Notes under the pieces: model-generated | The model's input: only the letters and a program-made list of their open reading frames with translations | Databases searched by the model: none | Told to the model about the DNA's origin: nothing | Origin: Candidatus Scalindua rubra | Lineage (GTDB): Bacteria; Planctomycetota; Brocadiia; Brocadiales; Scalinduaceae | Reading direction: 5' to 3' | DNA: 47,614 nucleotides | NCBI GenBank assembly: GCA_001723765.1 | Contig: MAYW01000016.1 | Coordinates: 1 to 47,614, forward strand | Program-made: the position numbers and the translations under genes | Shown: positions 18,131 to 26,099 of the stretch, piece after piece | How positions within the stretch are numbered: position 1 is the stretch's first letter | Layout of the letters: each line of letters opens with the position of its first letter

Positions 18131-18551
18131 CGCAGATAAACGCAGATACTTATTTTCTTAAGTTATCAAATGCTTTGCGTTTAAAATTTGGTTTAGGGCC
18201 ATAATTAAGTAGAAGTCCAACTTCTATATCAGTTGCTTTTAAATAATTTAATAATTGTGCTTCATGCTCTTCTGCTATGTTCTTAGCAGCTTTGATCTCG
18301 ACAATTATTTTATTAGAAATCAAGATATCAGCAAAGTATTCACCCACAATTTCATCTTCATACAGCACTTTTATTGCAAATTGAGAAACTGCGGAAATAT
18401 TTTTTTTCTTAAATTCAATCATCATTGCATTTTCATAAACTTTTTCAAGGAAACCATAGCCAAGCTTATTATAAACTCTATAAAAAATTTCTATAATTTT
18501 CTCGGTTAGTTCTTTGTATTTAAAATCCTGATAATCTGCGTTCATCTGCGT
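18131..18551. repeat. Inverted CGCAGAT-type repeats flanking the GxxExxY gene
   Basis: Left copy CGCAGATAAACGCAGAT (18131-18147) is the reverse complement, with one mismatch, of the right copy (18535-18551). Each copy holds two CGCAGAT units. The right copy overlaps the start codon and first codons of the gene between them (MNAD is encoded by ATGAACGCAGAT), and the left copy begins just after its stop. Confidence 0.75.
18150..18545 (-). CDS. GxxExxY-family protein
   Basis: 131 residues from the ATG at 18545, preferred because GGAGG precedes it by 8 bp; an upstream ATG (18569) overlaps the parB-like stop. The family motif is present (KLGYGFLEKVYENAMMIEF), followed by a PD-(D/E)XK-like core: VGEYFADILISNKIIVEIKA and HEAQLLNYLKATDIEVGLL, ending in NFGPKP-like GLLLNYGPKPNFKRK. 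Function of the family is not established; the D..ExK pattern suggests a nuclease-like fold. The gene is framed by inverted repeats (18131-18551). Confidence 0.9.
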   Translation of the reverse strand: MNADYQDFKYKELTEKIIEIFYRVYNKLGYGFLEKVYENAMMIEFKKKNISAVSQFAIKVLYEDEIVGEYFADILISNKIIVEIKAAKNIAEEHEAQLLNYLKATDIEVGLLLNYGPKPNFKRKAFDNLRK

Positions 18552-18565
18552 CCCCTCCAAAAGAA

Positions 18566-19534
18566 TCATTTAAATATAGAAAAGATTTTCTTAAACGTTC
18601 CATTTTTTATATTTGAAAGGAGTTTTTCTATATTGACCCTCAACTTTTCCTCATTAGAAGCCTTTATAGTTATCCGGATTTCATCTCCTTCAAAATACCT
18701 GGAATGATTGATACGAACATCATTATCAAGACCCAGTTCTTTGCATGATTTATCAAACTCATCCTCCTTCTTGCTGATCGTAGGAGAACGCATAGACTTT
18801 ATTAATTTATAAACCCTTTCTCCCTTTTGTCTCTTATTGGACTTGTTATCTGAGAGTATGTCGCTAATTTCTCTTGAAGATAACAATTCGGTTATTCCTT
18901 TTTGCTTTATCTGCTTAAGGTCGAGCAGGTTTCTAATTGTTTCTTTTGCCTCATTTACGTTAGTGCCTGATTCTCTAAAGAGAACACTGCAGACAACATC
19001 TCTCTCAACATCATCAAGAGGCATCAGTAAAAAGGCTTTTTCCAACTCCAGTTCATTCCTGACTACAGGGTCTTTTATTTCACTATCAAGTCTTAAAAGT
19101 GCAAGGTATTTGTCTAATACATTCTTGTTAGGCGGTATTTCAAGAAGCGGAGTTATTTCAGACATTAATCTGTCATAAGAATAACCCAACTCTAGAAACT
19201 TCTTTATAACGATTGCTTTTTCTATTTCATTAAATCCCCTTGAGGATAAATTATCATGAAGGATTAACAACAATATTTCTTCGTCATTAAGCCCCTCTAT
19301 AATCTTTGCTTCAATACTCTTTAGCCCTAATTTCTGACATGCCCTGATACGTTGATAACCGCATACAATAGTATACGCCTCATCGGAACCTCGGCTTTTC
19401 TTTAATATCACAGGATTAATTAATCCCACCTTTCTTATCGAATCCATTGTCACATTCAAATCCCGTCCATAACTAAACAAAAACCTATCGTGTTTTTCCG
19501 ATGACAAGTCGATATCATTTAGTGATACTTGCAT
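18566..19534 (-). CDS. ParB/Spo0J-like protein
   Basis: 322 residues. The N-terminal ParB domain shows IRKVGLINPVILKKSRGSDE, AYTIVCGYQRIRACQKLG and LILHDNLSSRGFNEIEKAIV, i.e. the C-box (G.QR..A, here GYQRIRA) and the LI.N.. region. The middle is helical (KNVLDKYLALLRLDSEIKD) as in ParB helix-turn-helix domains. The C-terminal part (about 230-322) is lysine-rich and not recognised. No ParA is adjacent; an orphan ParA lies at 36991. It may be an accessory ParB-like regulator instead of the chromosome-partition ParB. Confidence 0.85.
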   Translation of the reverse strand: MQVSLNDIDLSSEKHDRFLFSYGRDLNVTMDSIRKVGLINPVILKKSRGSDEAYTIVCGYQRIRACQKLGLKSIEAKIIEGLNDEEILLLILHDNLSSRGFNEIEKAIVIKKFLELGYSYDRLMSEITPLLEIPPNKNVLDKYLALLRLDSEIKDPVVRNELELEKAFLLMPLDDVERDVVCSVLFRESGTNVNEAKETIRNLLDLKQIKQKGITELLSSREISDILSDNKSNKRQKGERVYKLIKSMRSPTISKKEDEFDKSCKELGLDNDVRINHSRYFEGDEIRITIKASNEEKLRVNIEKLLSNIKNGTFKKIFSIFK

Positions 19535-20072
19535 TAAGTTTATTTCTTAAGATATAAATTGAACGATTTTATATTGTTGTAGCCGCAGGCTTCAGCCTGC
19601 GTTTCACACCCATCTAATCGGTTTATTAATTTTAAGCAAGTTACGCAACCTGCCCGTTCTCCGTAGTACTACGAAGGATGAAAAGGTTGTGGCTACCTGC
19701 CCTTGATGCAATTTTTATAAAGAGTAGCAGGGAAGCATATAAAATTCAATGGTATTCATGTAGTAAAGCAGGATAGAGGCTCAAAGCTTTAGTAAAATAT
19801 TTATTAGTACTGAATAACGAATATCTAACGCTGAATATTGAATTATGTTCGCCACGGCGAATCTGCCTAAGGCATGAAATTCTAAAATTCGATATTCATA
19901 ATTCGATGTTCTATACTCATCATTCAATTTAATGATTAAATGACTTATTTAGTTCTGCCTCGCTAAGCCCAGTTTGTCTCAGGTATGACTAGTCCAGGAT
20001 AGAAATAAAAGATTAAAGGGGATGTGTCTTATTTAAAAGTCTGGGGGTGAAGGAATAGGAATAAATTGATTT
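19535..20072. other. 538-bp intergenic stretch with REP-like palindromes
   Basis: No gene seen. It holds a perfect hairpin CGCAGGC-TTCA-GCCTGCG (19584-19601), a short palindrome GTAGTACTAC (around 19670) and A/T-rich ATTCGATATTC-like words (19810-19925), which also recur around 21830. This resembles REP-type and decayed repeat DNA. Confidence 0.6.
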
Positions 20073-20073
20073 A

Positions 20074-20100
20074 TAAAAAAGGGGCAATTAATATGCCCCC
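20074..20100 (-). terminator. Rho-independent terminator of the PEP-CTERM gene
   Basis: On the minus strand GGGGCA pairs with TGCCCC around an 7-nt AT loop and is followed at once by TTTTTT. It lies 33 bp after the stop of the PEP-CTERM gene and has the classic stem plus T-tract form. Confidence 0.88.
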
Positions 20101-20132
20101 AGCGATTGAAATAATATTATAGACTTGTGCTA

Positions 20133-20534
20133 TTACTGTTTCGCCTTTTTTAACCTCCGTCTCACTGCTGCACCCGCAAGTCCAGCAAGACCAATTCCAA
20201 ATAGGGCAACGGTTGTGGGCTCGGGGATTGGGACATTGACGGAAAGGTTATCAAACGACGTGCTGGAAACCCCTGATGAACCGAAAAACAAATGACTGTT
20301 GGTCGCATTAAAGCCTAGCGACGATAAGGTGACCATGGAACTAAAGTCCGTGACAAACGAACCGCTAAAGTTTTGGTCGTAAGCGAATGTCAACTTATCG
20401 CTGCCGTCATTGAAGTCGTCGGTGAAAGATACTGGAACTGCGTAGGCAGATGTTCCAAGTACGGCTGATACCGCCAGAACAAAACAGAACACCAATCCGA
20501 GTCCAATCGGACTTTTCATCATCGGATTTCTCAT
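20133..20534 (-). CDS. Exported PEP-CTERM sorting-signal protein
   Basis: 133 residues. A signal peptide (GLGLVFCFVLAVSAVLGTSAYA) leads to a short secreted domain rich in Ser, Asn and Phe. The C-terminus is a full PEP-CTERM signal: IPEPTTVALFGIGLAGLAGA followed by the basic tail RRRLKKAKQ. Family knowledge: such proteins are processed by exosortase and end up in envelope or extracellular matrix. No exosortase or EPS gene is in the window. Start chosen for the AAGGAG 8 bp upstream. Ends at a strong terminator, so it is monocistronic. Confidence 0.93.
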   Translation of the reverse strand: MRNPMMKSPIGLGLVFCFVLAVSAVLGTSAYAVPVSFTDDFNDGSDKLTFAYDQNFSGSFVTDFSSMVTLSSLGFNATNSHLFFGSSGVSSTSFDNLSVNVPIPEPTTVALFGIGLAGLAGAAVRRRLKKAKQ

Positions 20535-20720
20535 AATGTGTCTCCTTTCCTGAATAAGATGATAAAAATTTGCTTTTTAGAGATTGTGTAAGAGTACTAA
20601 AATAGTTAACAAAACTTAAAACCACTTCTTAATCTCATAATTCCCTCCTTCCATTCCTTGACTTCCTTCCCTCCTCATGCTATGATTGATATATTTTATT
20701 TAACGAAGGAGGCAAACAGA

Positions 20721-20960
20721 ATGAATAACCGAATAGAAGTTAATCCTAATATATGTCATGGTCAACCATGCATAAAAGGAACAAGGATTATGGTGTATAC
20801 CATTATTGAACTCCTTGAATCTGGCTTAACACCTGTTGAAATTATAAGGGATTATTATCCAAACATAACAAAGGACGATATAAGAGAGTGTCTCCATTAC
20901 GCCGCCTCTCTTATTAAAGATCAAGAATACATCCCATTTGAAGAGGCAATCCATCATTGA
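20721..20960 (+). CDS. DUF433 antitoxin-like protein
   Basis: 79 residues from the ATG at 20721, which has GGAGG 8 bp upstream; the frame extends 21 codons further without a ribosome site. The sequence is classic DUF433: IEVNPNICHGQPCIKGTRIM, YTIIELLESGLTPVEII, DYYPNITKDDIRECLHYAA. Family knowledge: a winged-helix-like protein that pairs with PIN-like DUF5615 proteins as a presumed toxin-antitoxin system. The stop overlaps the next start (TTGA). Confidence 0.93.
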   Translation: MNNRIEVNPNICHGQPCIKGTRIMVYTIIELLESGLTPVEIIRDYYPNITKDDIRECLHYAASLIKDQEYIPFEEAIHH

Positions 20961-21295
20961 GATTTCTTGCTGATGAAAACTTATTTCCCCCAATTATCTC
21001 GTATCTTAGCAAATCAGGTCATGATGTCAAAACTGTTCAAGCAAAAGCAGCGGATGATAAGATCGTTGATTTAGCACTCAGAGAAAAAAGAACTATTCTC
21101 ACATTTGACAAACACTTTGGAGACATTCTTAGATATCCACCACAAAATCTATTTGGTATAATCCTTATAAGGATTCATCCTCCACTATTAGATGATATCT
21201 TTTATGCCATAGACAATCTTTTTAAGAACTATCATGATGAATCTTTCAAGGGAAGGCTTATTGTCCTATCTAAAACGGGGTATAGAATAAGATAA
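20957..21295 (+). CDS. DUF5615 PIN-like protein, presumed toxin
   Basis: 112 residues from a TTG that overlaps the DUF433 stop. Motifs: RFLADENLFPPIISYLSKSG, HDVKTVQAKAADDKIVDLAL, KRTILTFDKHFGDI, with acidic residues D5, E6 and D (LTFDKHFGD) placed as in PIN-like nucleases. Translational coupling to DUF433 supports a toxin-antitoxin pair. Confidence 0.92.
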   Translation: MRFLADENLFPPIISYLSKSGHDVKTVQAKAADDKIVDLALREKRTILTFDKHFGDILRYPPQNLFGIILIRIHPPLLDDIFYAIDNLFKNYHDESFKGRLIVLSKTGYRIR

Positions 21296-21405
21296 CTAAT
21301 CTCATTTTTCCCTCCCTTTTTAAGAAGGTTAATAGGGACACATCCCTTTTTTTTATAACCTAACCTTCACCACTTATTGAGAGGTCTGTAATGGGGTCAT
21401 GTAAT

Positions 21406-21490
21406 GGGGTCAGACCTTGAATATAGAATATGCTTGCCAAGCAAAAAGAAATAGATGTAGTTGTATATTCTGCTTTCAAGGTCTGACCCT
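21406..21490. repeat. Inverted-repeat element with GGGTCAGACCTTGA arms
   Basis: GGGTCAGACCTTGA (21407-21420) is the perfect reverse complement of 21476-21489. Further in, AGAATAT (21425-21431) pairs with ATATTCT (21465-21471). The whole can fold as an 80-nt hairpin. A partial copy of the outer word (ATGGGGTCATG) lies just before it at 21391. Confidence 0.8.
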
Positions 21491-21637
21491 AAAGCTCTTC
21501 TTATAATTACATATTCTGAAATAAATTCAGAATGACAAGGAAAGGTATTTTGCTGATTCTCGGACATCCTGTTGATTAGTGATTTAATTATAATGAAAAA
21601 TCCGTCACATCTCGACATTCGACATACAGGGGTCGAG

Positions 21638-21716
21638 GAGTCGCACCTTGATTAGTGATTAAAATATCAACAATGATCAACACCTGTTCGGCTAATCACT
21701 AATCAAGGTGTGACCC
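21638..21716. repeat. Second inverted-repeat element with CACCTTGATTAGTGATTA arms
   Basis: CACCTTGATTAGTGATTA (21644-21661) pairs perfectly over 18 bp with 21693-21710, and the pairing extends outward through GGTGTGACCC. Outer GGGGTC/GACCC ends resemble those of the element at 21406-21490, with a different inner part. Confidence 0.8.
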
Positions 21717-22329
21717 TACTAACTACTAACTTCTACTAACTTGACCCTACTAACTACTCTGCACCATCATGGTTCAGGACAAGTAGATAGTAGAGAGACA
21801 GTTATTGGTTATTGGTTATTTTTTATTCATTGTTCGTTATTCGATATTCTTCATTCTTAATTCGTATATTGCTTCTTTACGATCAACGATAGCCGTTTCC
21901 AGCCCTGCCCGACTTAGTCATTCCCGCCAAAACGATGTCGGGCCGGCAGGCGTGTACGCAACCGTTCAACGATTGACTTTTAGTATTTATTTCGAATTTT
22001 AGATTAAAAAAAAGATAAGGCATAGATTTTTTAAGACTACGGTTATTGAGTATACTTCTAATCTATTATATACACAATTTTTATACCGAAGTGGATAATA
22101 CAGAATAATTTTTGTTATAAGTAATGGAATGTGAATACTATAAAATTTAATTTTTTTTGAAGGAAGGGAGGGAGTTTAAATTAAAGAATGTTTATTAAAA
22201 TCAACATAATATCCCAGAAACACTTCATTTCTGACTTAAGTATTTATGTTATAAATAGTAAGAGGCGTGTAAACAATTCTTTACACAATTCAACAATAGT
22301 TGACACATAAAAGGGAATTTTTAAATTAT

Positions 22330-22414
22330 GGTTCAATCTACAGAGCTAAGCTCAGCTTTGCAAGATTGAACCAGCACAAGTGTCGTGGATAGTGTTAGAC
22401 TGTCTAAGACAGTC
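22330..22414. repeat. Two adjacent hairpins
   Basis: GGTTCAATCT (22330-22339) pairs with AGATTGAACC (22363-22372). Then GACTGTC-TAA-GACAGTC (22398-22414) forms a tight perfect hairpin. No T-tract follows, so they do not look like terminators. Confidence 0.6.
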
Positions 22415-22586
22415 ATGGTGAGAGTTGTATATGCCTGCACTGAACCGATTTGAGAGGGGACAGGGGGGCAGGGGTCAAATCTTTCAAAATGACAAATGAT
22501 TCAATTCATCATGTCTATCTTTGATCAGAAAATGAAATCAATCCTTGCTTTAAAAGAGAAAAGAAGTAGGAAGAGAAGGTACTACA

Positions 22587-22618
22587 AGATTCTAAGAAGG
22601 AAGGGAAGGGGTTGTAGG
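22587..22618 (+). repeat. 32-bp purine-rich direct repeat, copy 1
   Basis: AGATTCTAAGAAGG followed by AAGGGAAGGGG and TTGTAGG; copy 2 at 25331-25362 differs by one base. Copy 1 ends 5 bp before the DUF3800 start and supplies its ribosome-binding region. Confidence 0.8.
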
Positions 22619-22623
22619 ATAAA

Positions 22624-23064
22624 ATGAGCGAAACATTCAACATATATTGTGATGAAAGTTGTCATCTCGAAAATGATAAACAAACAATTATGGTTATTGG
22701 TGGTATTTGGAGCTCAACTGAAAAAGTGAAGGATATTTCAAGGCAAATACGTGCAATCAAAAGTAAACACAATGCGCGAGGTGAACTAAAGTGGGGCAAG
22801 GTATCCAATTCTCGCATGGATTTTTATCTCAAGTTAGTTGATTATTTTTTTCAAACATCATCTTTAAATTTCAGATGTCTTGTAGTAGATGATAAATCAA
22901 AACTGAATCATAACTATTTTAATCAGGGAAGCCATGACTCATTTTATTATAAGATGTATTTCTATATGCTCCGTAATATTTTAAAAAAACCAAATCATTA
23001 TAATATTTACTTGGATAAGAGCTTTTTATGTGGAGGTATGGAAAAGAAAAGATTTGCGACGTAA
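22624..23064 (+). CDS. DUF3800 protein, C-terminally truncated
   Basis: 146 residues. The N-terminal RNase-H-like core of DUF3800 is clear: NIYCDESCHLENDKQTIMVI, GGIWSS, GELKWGKVSNSRMDFYLKLV and FRCLVVDDKS. The first acidic position (CDES) and the later D are present. After HYNIYLD, where members normally continue with a conserved (I)KDT-like segment and about 100 more residues, the sequence passes into unrelated codons (KSFLCGG...) and stops. The gene therefore looks cut by a deletion or rearrangement. The ribosome site lies within the 32-bp repeat. Confidence 0.78.
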   Translation: MSETFNIYCDESCHLENDKQTIMVIGGIWSSTEKVKDISRQIRAIKSKHNARGELKWGKVSNSRMDFYLKLVDYFFQTSSLNFRCLVVDDKSKLNHNYFNQGSHDSFYYKMYFYMLRNILKKPNHYNIYLDKSFLCGGMEKKRFAT

Positions 23065-23571
23065 ATACGAGAGTAGGATCTAAAATAGCAGCGACCGCTC
23101 GCAAGAGCGGCCCCCGAGCGCCTTCTACCGTAGGTAGATGAACGATAAATTAAGGAATGTTCTTTTGAGCTTAACAATTTATCATAATTATCGGGAATAC
23201 TTTAGAATAGTTCAAGAAAAAAACAAGTAAAAGTTTGTTAAAAATAATAAGCAAATAACATACCTTTCTTTTATTATTGTACATTGCCATAATTAAAACA
23301 TGAATTGTGTGTTTTTAAAGATGAGATTGGGGAATATGGCTTGCTAAATTGACTAAAGATTATTCAATTCCTACTTGCAAGTGTTAACTTTTTCCCTTTA
23401 CCCATCACACACCAAATTAAAATAGTCCCGTTTCCTTCTAAACTAAATCAGGAGTCCCACCTTTTCCCACAAAACATATCTATACCTATTTTGTATTGGA
23501 CTGTCGTGAAGGTATATTAACACAATAACAGATTCACCAATTACCCTGAGGTGTATTCAGTACTGGTTCTT
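23065..23571. other. Intergenic stretch with a GCAA-loop hairpin and a 54-bp repeat
   Basis: No gene seen. CCGCTC-GCAA-GAGCGG (23095-23110) is a perfect 6-bp stem with a GNRA tetraloop and no T-tract. The 54-bp direct repeat (23401-23454) lies further on. Confidence 0.55.
23401..23454 (+). repeat. 54-bp direct repeat, left copy
   Basis: Begins CCCATCACACACCAAATTAA and ends AGTCCCGTTTCCTT..GGAG. The same 54 bases recur in the same orientation at 27047-27100 with about five substitutions. Confidence 0.85.
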
Positions 23572-23691
23572 CTACCTCAAGTTTCTCCTAAATTTATTTG
23601 CAACTGATAGATCTGGAGGTAAAAGTTTTCGTATATCATCAAATGTAAGGCATTCTAATCCTTTATCATCTGTACACCAACCAACATTCAA
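23572..23691 (-). CDS. Very small hypothetical protein (39 aa)
   Basis: A TTG at 23691 follows GGGGAGGG at ideal spacing and opens a frame MNVGWCTDDKGLECLTFDDI ending in LSVANKFRRNLR. The amino acid composition looks like real protein. It is 24 bp after the stop of the membrane protein gene on the same strand and could be co-transcribed. It may also be the tail of a decayed larger gene, because the frame is open a few codons upstream. No family recognised. Confidence 0.4.
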   Translation of the reverse strand: MNVGWCTDDKGLECLTFDDIRKLLPPDLSVANKFRRNLR

Positions 23692-23715
23692 TGCATCCCT
23701 CCCCTTTTCTGTTTA

Positions 23716-24558
23716 TTAATTGAATAAATTTGGATTTTTCATTACAGAACATACCTGTGAAAAGAACGTTCTACTGATTCTCCACCAACACCAACCGATC
23801 AACAAAGTTAGGCCTATACTTGCACAAGGTATCAATAAAAGCAGATTATCGCCTGAATATTTCAATACAAAGATCCATCCCGATATAGTCAGGACGTAGA
23901 TGCCCCAGTAAACTGGTTCAAAGAGAATTGTTTTCCTAAAAAGCGTGAGTTTGTTTTCATCTTTTTTACAGTGTTCTTTGATGTAATTGTTAACTTCTTT
24001 CAATTCATAAGTCTCTGGAGGCTTATACGTCCATCCAAATATCTTGCACATCAGGGCTATGCCGTATACCAGGCTGATTACCAACGTACCATATTTCCAT
24101 TTGGTATCGTCTTCATTTAATTCGTTAAGAACCCAAAGAACCCAGATTAGACCCAAAGCTGGCACAAGCGTTGCCAGTGAGCGTGTGAGACGCATACGAG
24201 AACGGAGATAATTTAAATATTCTACTATACTAGACCCTTTTGCCAGAATTTTGGTTCGAATGTCTTGCTCCGGAAATGGGTCACTAATTAATACTGAATT
24301 GCTTAAGTCTATGTCTTTGAGGCCTACTCTAAGTCGATTATGTTGCTCAATGTCTTTTAGCAATGTATCCGCGCAGCGGTCATATACAATGCCAGCCAGA
24401 TATGCGATGGCAAGTAATCCAGTGCTCCCCACGATTGCTTTCAAGGTTGTTGTGTCCCAAACGATATTCGGTGAACCATGCGTAGCTAGAAGTATAACAA
24501 TGCCTATAACAAAAAAACCTATCAATACCTGTTCGACATAAAGTTCTGTGGTCTTCAT
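23716..24558 (-). CDS. Multi-pass membrane protein, unknown function
   Basis: 280 residues with about six membrane helices: VLIGFFVIGIVILLATHG, STGLLAIAYLAGIVYDRCAD, LATLVPALGLIWVLWVLNEL, TLVISLVYGIALMCKIFGW, FEPVYWGIYVLTISGWIFVL and LLLLIPCASIGLTLLIGWCW. A cytoplasmic loop of about 60 residues lies between helices 2 and 3. No named domain recognised. It sits in the repeat-bounded islet together with a NUDIX hydrolase and a TIGR04255 gene, a setting common for accessory or defence genes, but nothing in the protein itself shows such a role. Confidence 0.75.
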   Translation of the reverse strand: MKTTELYVEQVLIGFFVIGIVILLATHGSPNIVWDTTTLKAIVGSTGLLAIAYLAGIVYDRCADTLLKDIEQHNRLRVGLKDIDLSNSVLISDPFPEQDIRTKILAKGSSIVEYLNYLRSRMRLTRSLATLVPALGLIWVLWVLNELNEDDTKWKYGTLVISLVYGIALMCKIFGWTYKPPETYELKEVNNYIKEHCKKDENKLTLFRKTILFEPVYWGIYVLTISGWIFVLKYSGDNLLLLIPCASIGLTLLIGWCWWRISRTFFSQVCSVMKNPNLFN

Positions 24559-24619
24559 GGCCGATTTTCCCTTGCCTGATGGTTGATATATCCCTGTATT
24601 TTATAAACCTACCCTTGTT

Positions 24620-25021
24620 TTAGATTAATTTGTGGGCCAGTGGTTGCGATTGTCGCAAAAGATCGCGAGTTTCTTCGAAAGACAACAGATCTAATGCCTC
24701 ATCATAGGTACACCAGCGTTTTTCACGATCCTCAGCATCTCCCTTTTCTGCGATATATTCCATAAGATAAAATTTCGCCATTATAGCTTCATCGCGAGTT
24801 TTAAATTTAATTGTATTAACGAAGTCTAATATTTTTGCCTCTACTCCCGTCTCTTCCAATACTTCACGCTTAGCCGTCTGTTCAGGTGTTTCACCGACAA
24901 TAATATGTCCCTTCGGAAAAACCCAATGCTTAGGATTCTTCTTTGCAGTGACAATTAGGTAATGAAGTGTCCCCTTGTTGCGTCTAATAACAATACCCCC
25001 AGCATGAGTAAATTCCGACAT
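24620..25021 (-). CDS. NUDIX hydrolase
   Basis: 133 residues. The Nudix box is complete: G-HIIVG-E then REVLEETGVE (GHIIVGETPEQTAKREVLEE). The early strands (AGGIVIRRNKGTLHYLIV, NPKHWVFPKGH) resemble diadenosine-tetraphosphate-type hydrolases that act on Np4N nucleotides, but the substrate is not proven. I chose the ATG at 25021 because GGAAGG lies 5 bp upstream; a GTG two codons earlier is the alternative. Confidence 0.93.
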   Translation of the reverse strand: MSEFTHAGGIVIRRNKGTLHYLIVTAKKNPKHWVFPKGHIIVGETPEQTAKREVLEETGVEAKILDFVNTIKFKTRDEAIMAKFYLMEYIAEKGDAEDREKRWCTYDEALDLLSFEETRDLLRQSQPLAHKLI

Positions 25022-25252
25022 ATTCACCTTCCTTGATGATTAATGATTTCCATCATAACTTGCAGCGAATCCTATCTATCCTTCGAAACTCCTAAAGCAT
25101 ATGGTGTACTTCCGACTTATAGATCATGGTTAGCTACCCTACGGAAACTTTTCTTAATAATACAAGCTTGGTTGACTTTTACAAGCACTAACCACAGGAT
25201 TGGTTATATTAGGGACAGCGACCATTAAAACCTTGTTAAGATGTTATATAAA

Positions 25253-25339
25253 ATGAGAATTATTATCATCCTATCATTATCAATCTTGCTATTTTCATAT
25301 TCACTTAATGCAGAGGGAAAAACAATTAGAAGATTCTAA
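25253..25339 (+). pseudogene. Orphan signal peptide (28 codons) cut off by the 32-bp repeat
   Basis: The plus strand reads MRIIIILSLSILLFSYSLNA then EGKTIRRF and stop. This is a textbook signal peptide (hydrophobic core, SLNA cleavage site) with almost no mature protein. The stop falls inside the second copy of the 32-bp purine-rich repeat. It probably is the 5' end of a lost secreted-protein gene. Confidence 0.45.
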
Positions 25340-25362
25340 GAAGGAAGGGAAGGGTTTGTAGG
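25331..25362 (+). repeat. 32-bp purine-rich direct repeat, copy 2
   Basis: Identical to 22587-22618 except for one base. It overlaps the end of the orphan signal-peptide frame and lies 15 bp from the end of the HicB/HicA-like gene. Confidence 0.8.
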
Positions 25363-25376
25363 GATATAATTTCTAA

Positions 25377-26099
25377 TTAAGGAGTTAACAAGCCTTTATC
25401 TATCAATATTTGATTATAATCATCGCCAGTAATTGGGCATTTACATAAATTGAAAACCTCCTTAGTTTTGTCTAATTTTAACTGATTTTTCATTCTTTTG
25501 AGAAGATTTACATCATAAGTTTTAAATTTAGCCCCATGAGATGTATATGTATATTTACCGGTTCTCTTTCCTTGATATTCATGGTGAAAATATCTGTGGT
25601 GTGTGCTATCATCTCTGACAAAACCTTTGGATGGAAGATTAGATTCTATTATTCTTCTTTCAATCTGCATATCGTTCCTCGATAAGTAAGTCCTGATATA
25701 TTTTTTTAATCTTAAAGCATCTCCTGTAAGTTTACTTTCATCAAGTTTTTTGTAGTACTCAAAAAAATATATAATATGGAGATATAAATCTCGTAAGGCT
25801 TCCTGGCTGGTATATCCTGTACCACAGACTACGAGATTTTCATTTTCTGCAAAAAATAAGTCTCCATCACGATAAATATTTACTAATATAGGCTTAGAAG
25901 GATAAAACGTTCTAGTATCTTCTTTCAGTCTCATTATAGGTGCCGGTTGATACTTTCTCTGCTGGCTAAAATCTTCTCTTGGGTTAATTTCGGGGGATGT
26001 TACAACCACTGAGTCTCCAGAGATACTATAGTTTTCTGGTATATATTCCGCTTTTTCTTTTATCATATCATAAGCGTATTCAGTTAATTGAGGGTTCAT
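25377..26099 (-). CDS. HicB/HicA-like fusion protein, partner of TIGR04255
   Basis: 240 residues. Residues about 70-120 look like a HicB-type fold: ILVNIYRDGDLFFAENENLV, then CGTGYTSQEALRDLYLHIIY. The C-terminal half resembles HicA: SKGFVRDDSTHHRYFHHEYQ has the GF...SHH-like pattern with the catalytic-position histidine, followed by YTSHGAKFKTYDVNLLKRMK and CPITGDDYNQILIDKGLL. Antitoxin-like and toxin-like parts would thus be on one chain, in the opposite order of classical hicAB genes. Both assignments are by eye. The ATG overlaps the upstream TIGR04255 stop (TAATG), so the two are translated together. Confidence 0.7.
   Translation of the reverse strand: MNPQLTEYAYDMIKEKAEYIPENYSISGDSVVVTSPEINPREDFSQQRKYQPAPIMRLKEDTRTFYPSKPILVNIYRDGDLFFAENENLVVCGTGYTSQEALRDLYLHIIYFFEYYKKLDESKLTGDALRLKKYIRTYLSRNDMQIERRIIESNLPSKGFVRDDSTHHRYFHHEYQGKRTGKYTYTSHGAKFKTYDVNLLKRMKNQLKLDKTKEVFNLCKCPITGDDYNQILIDKGLLTP

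Larger units (their letters stand above)
21296..22623. other. 1.3-kb repeat-rich region without genes
   Basis: No convincing gene. The stretch contains two large inverted-repeat elements (21406-21490 and 21644-21710), a 26-bp palindromic repeat (21513-21538) that recurs inverted at 42963-42988, hairpins at 22330-22372 and 22398-22414, ATTCGATATTC-like A/T repeats (21800-21870), and a purine-rich 32-bp repeat (22587-22618) whose second copy is at 25331-25362. Confidence 0.7.

Noticed and set aside
21406-21716. CRISPR array
   Set aside because: The repeats are inverted hairpins, not regularly spaced direct repeats, and no cas gene is near.
23095-23110. Rho-independent terminator for DUF3800
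   Set aside because: The stem is good but has no T-tract after it on either strand.
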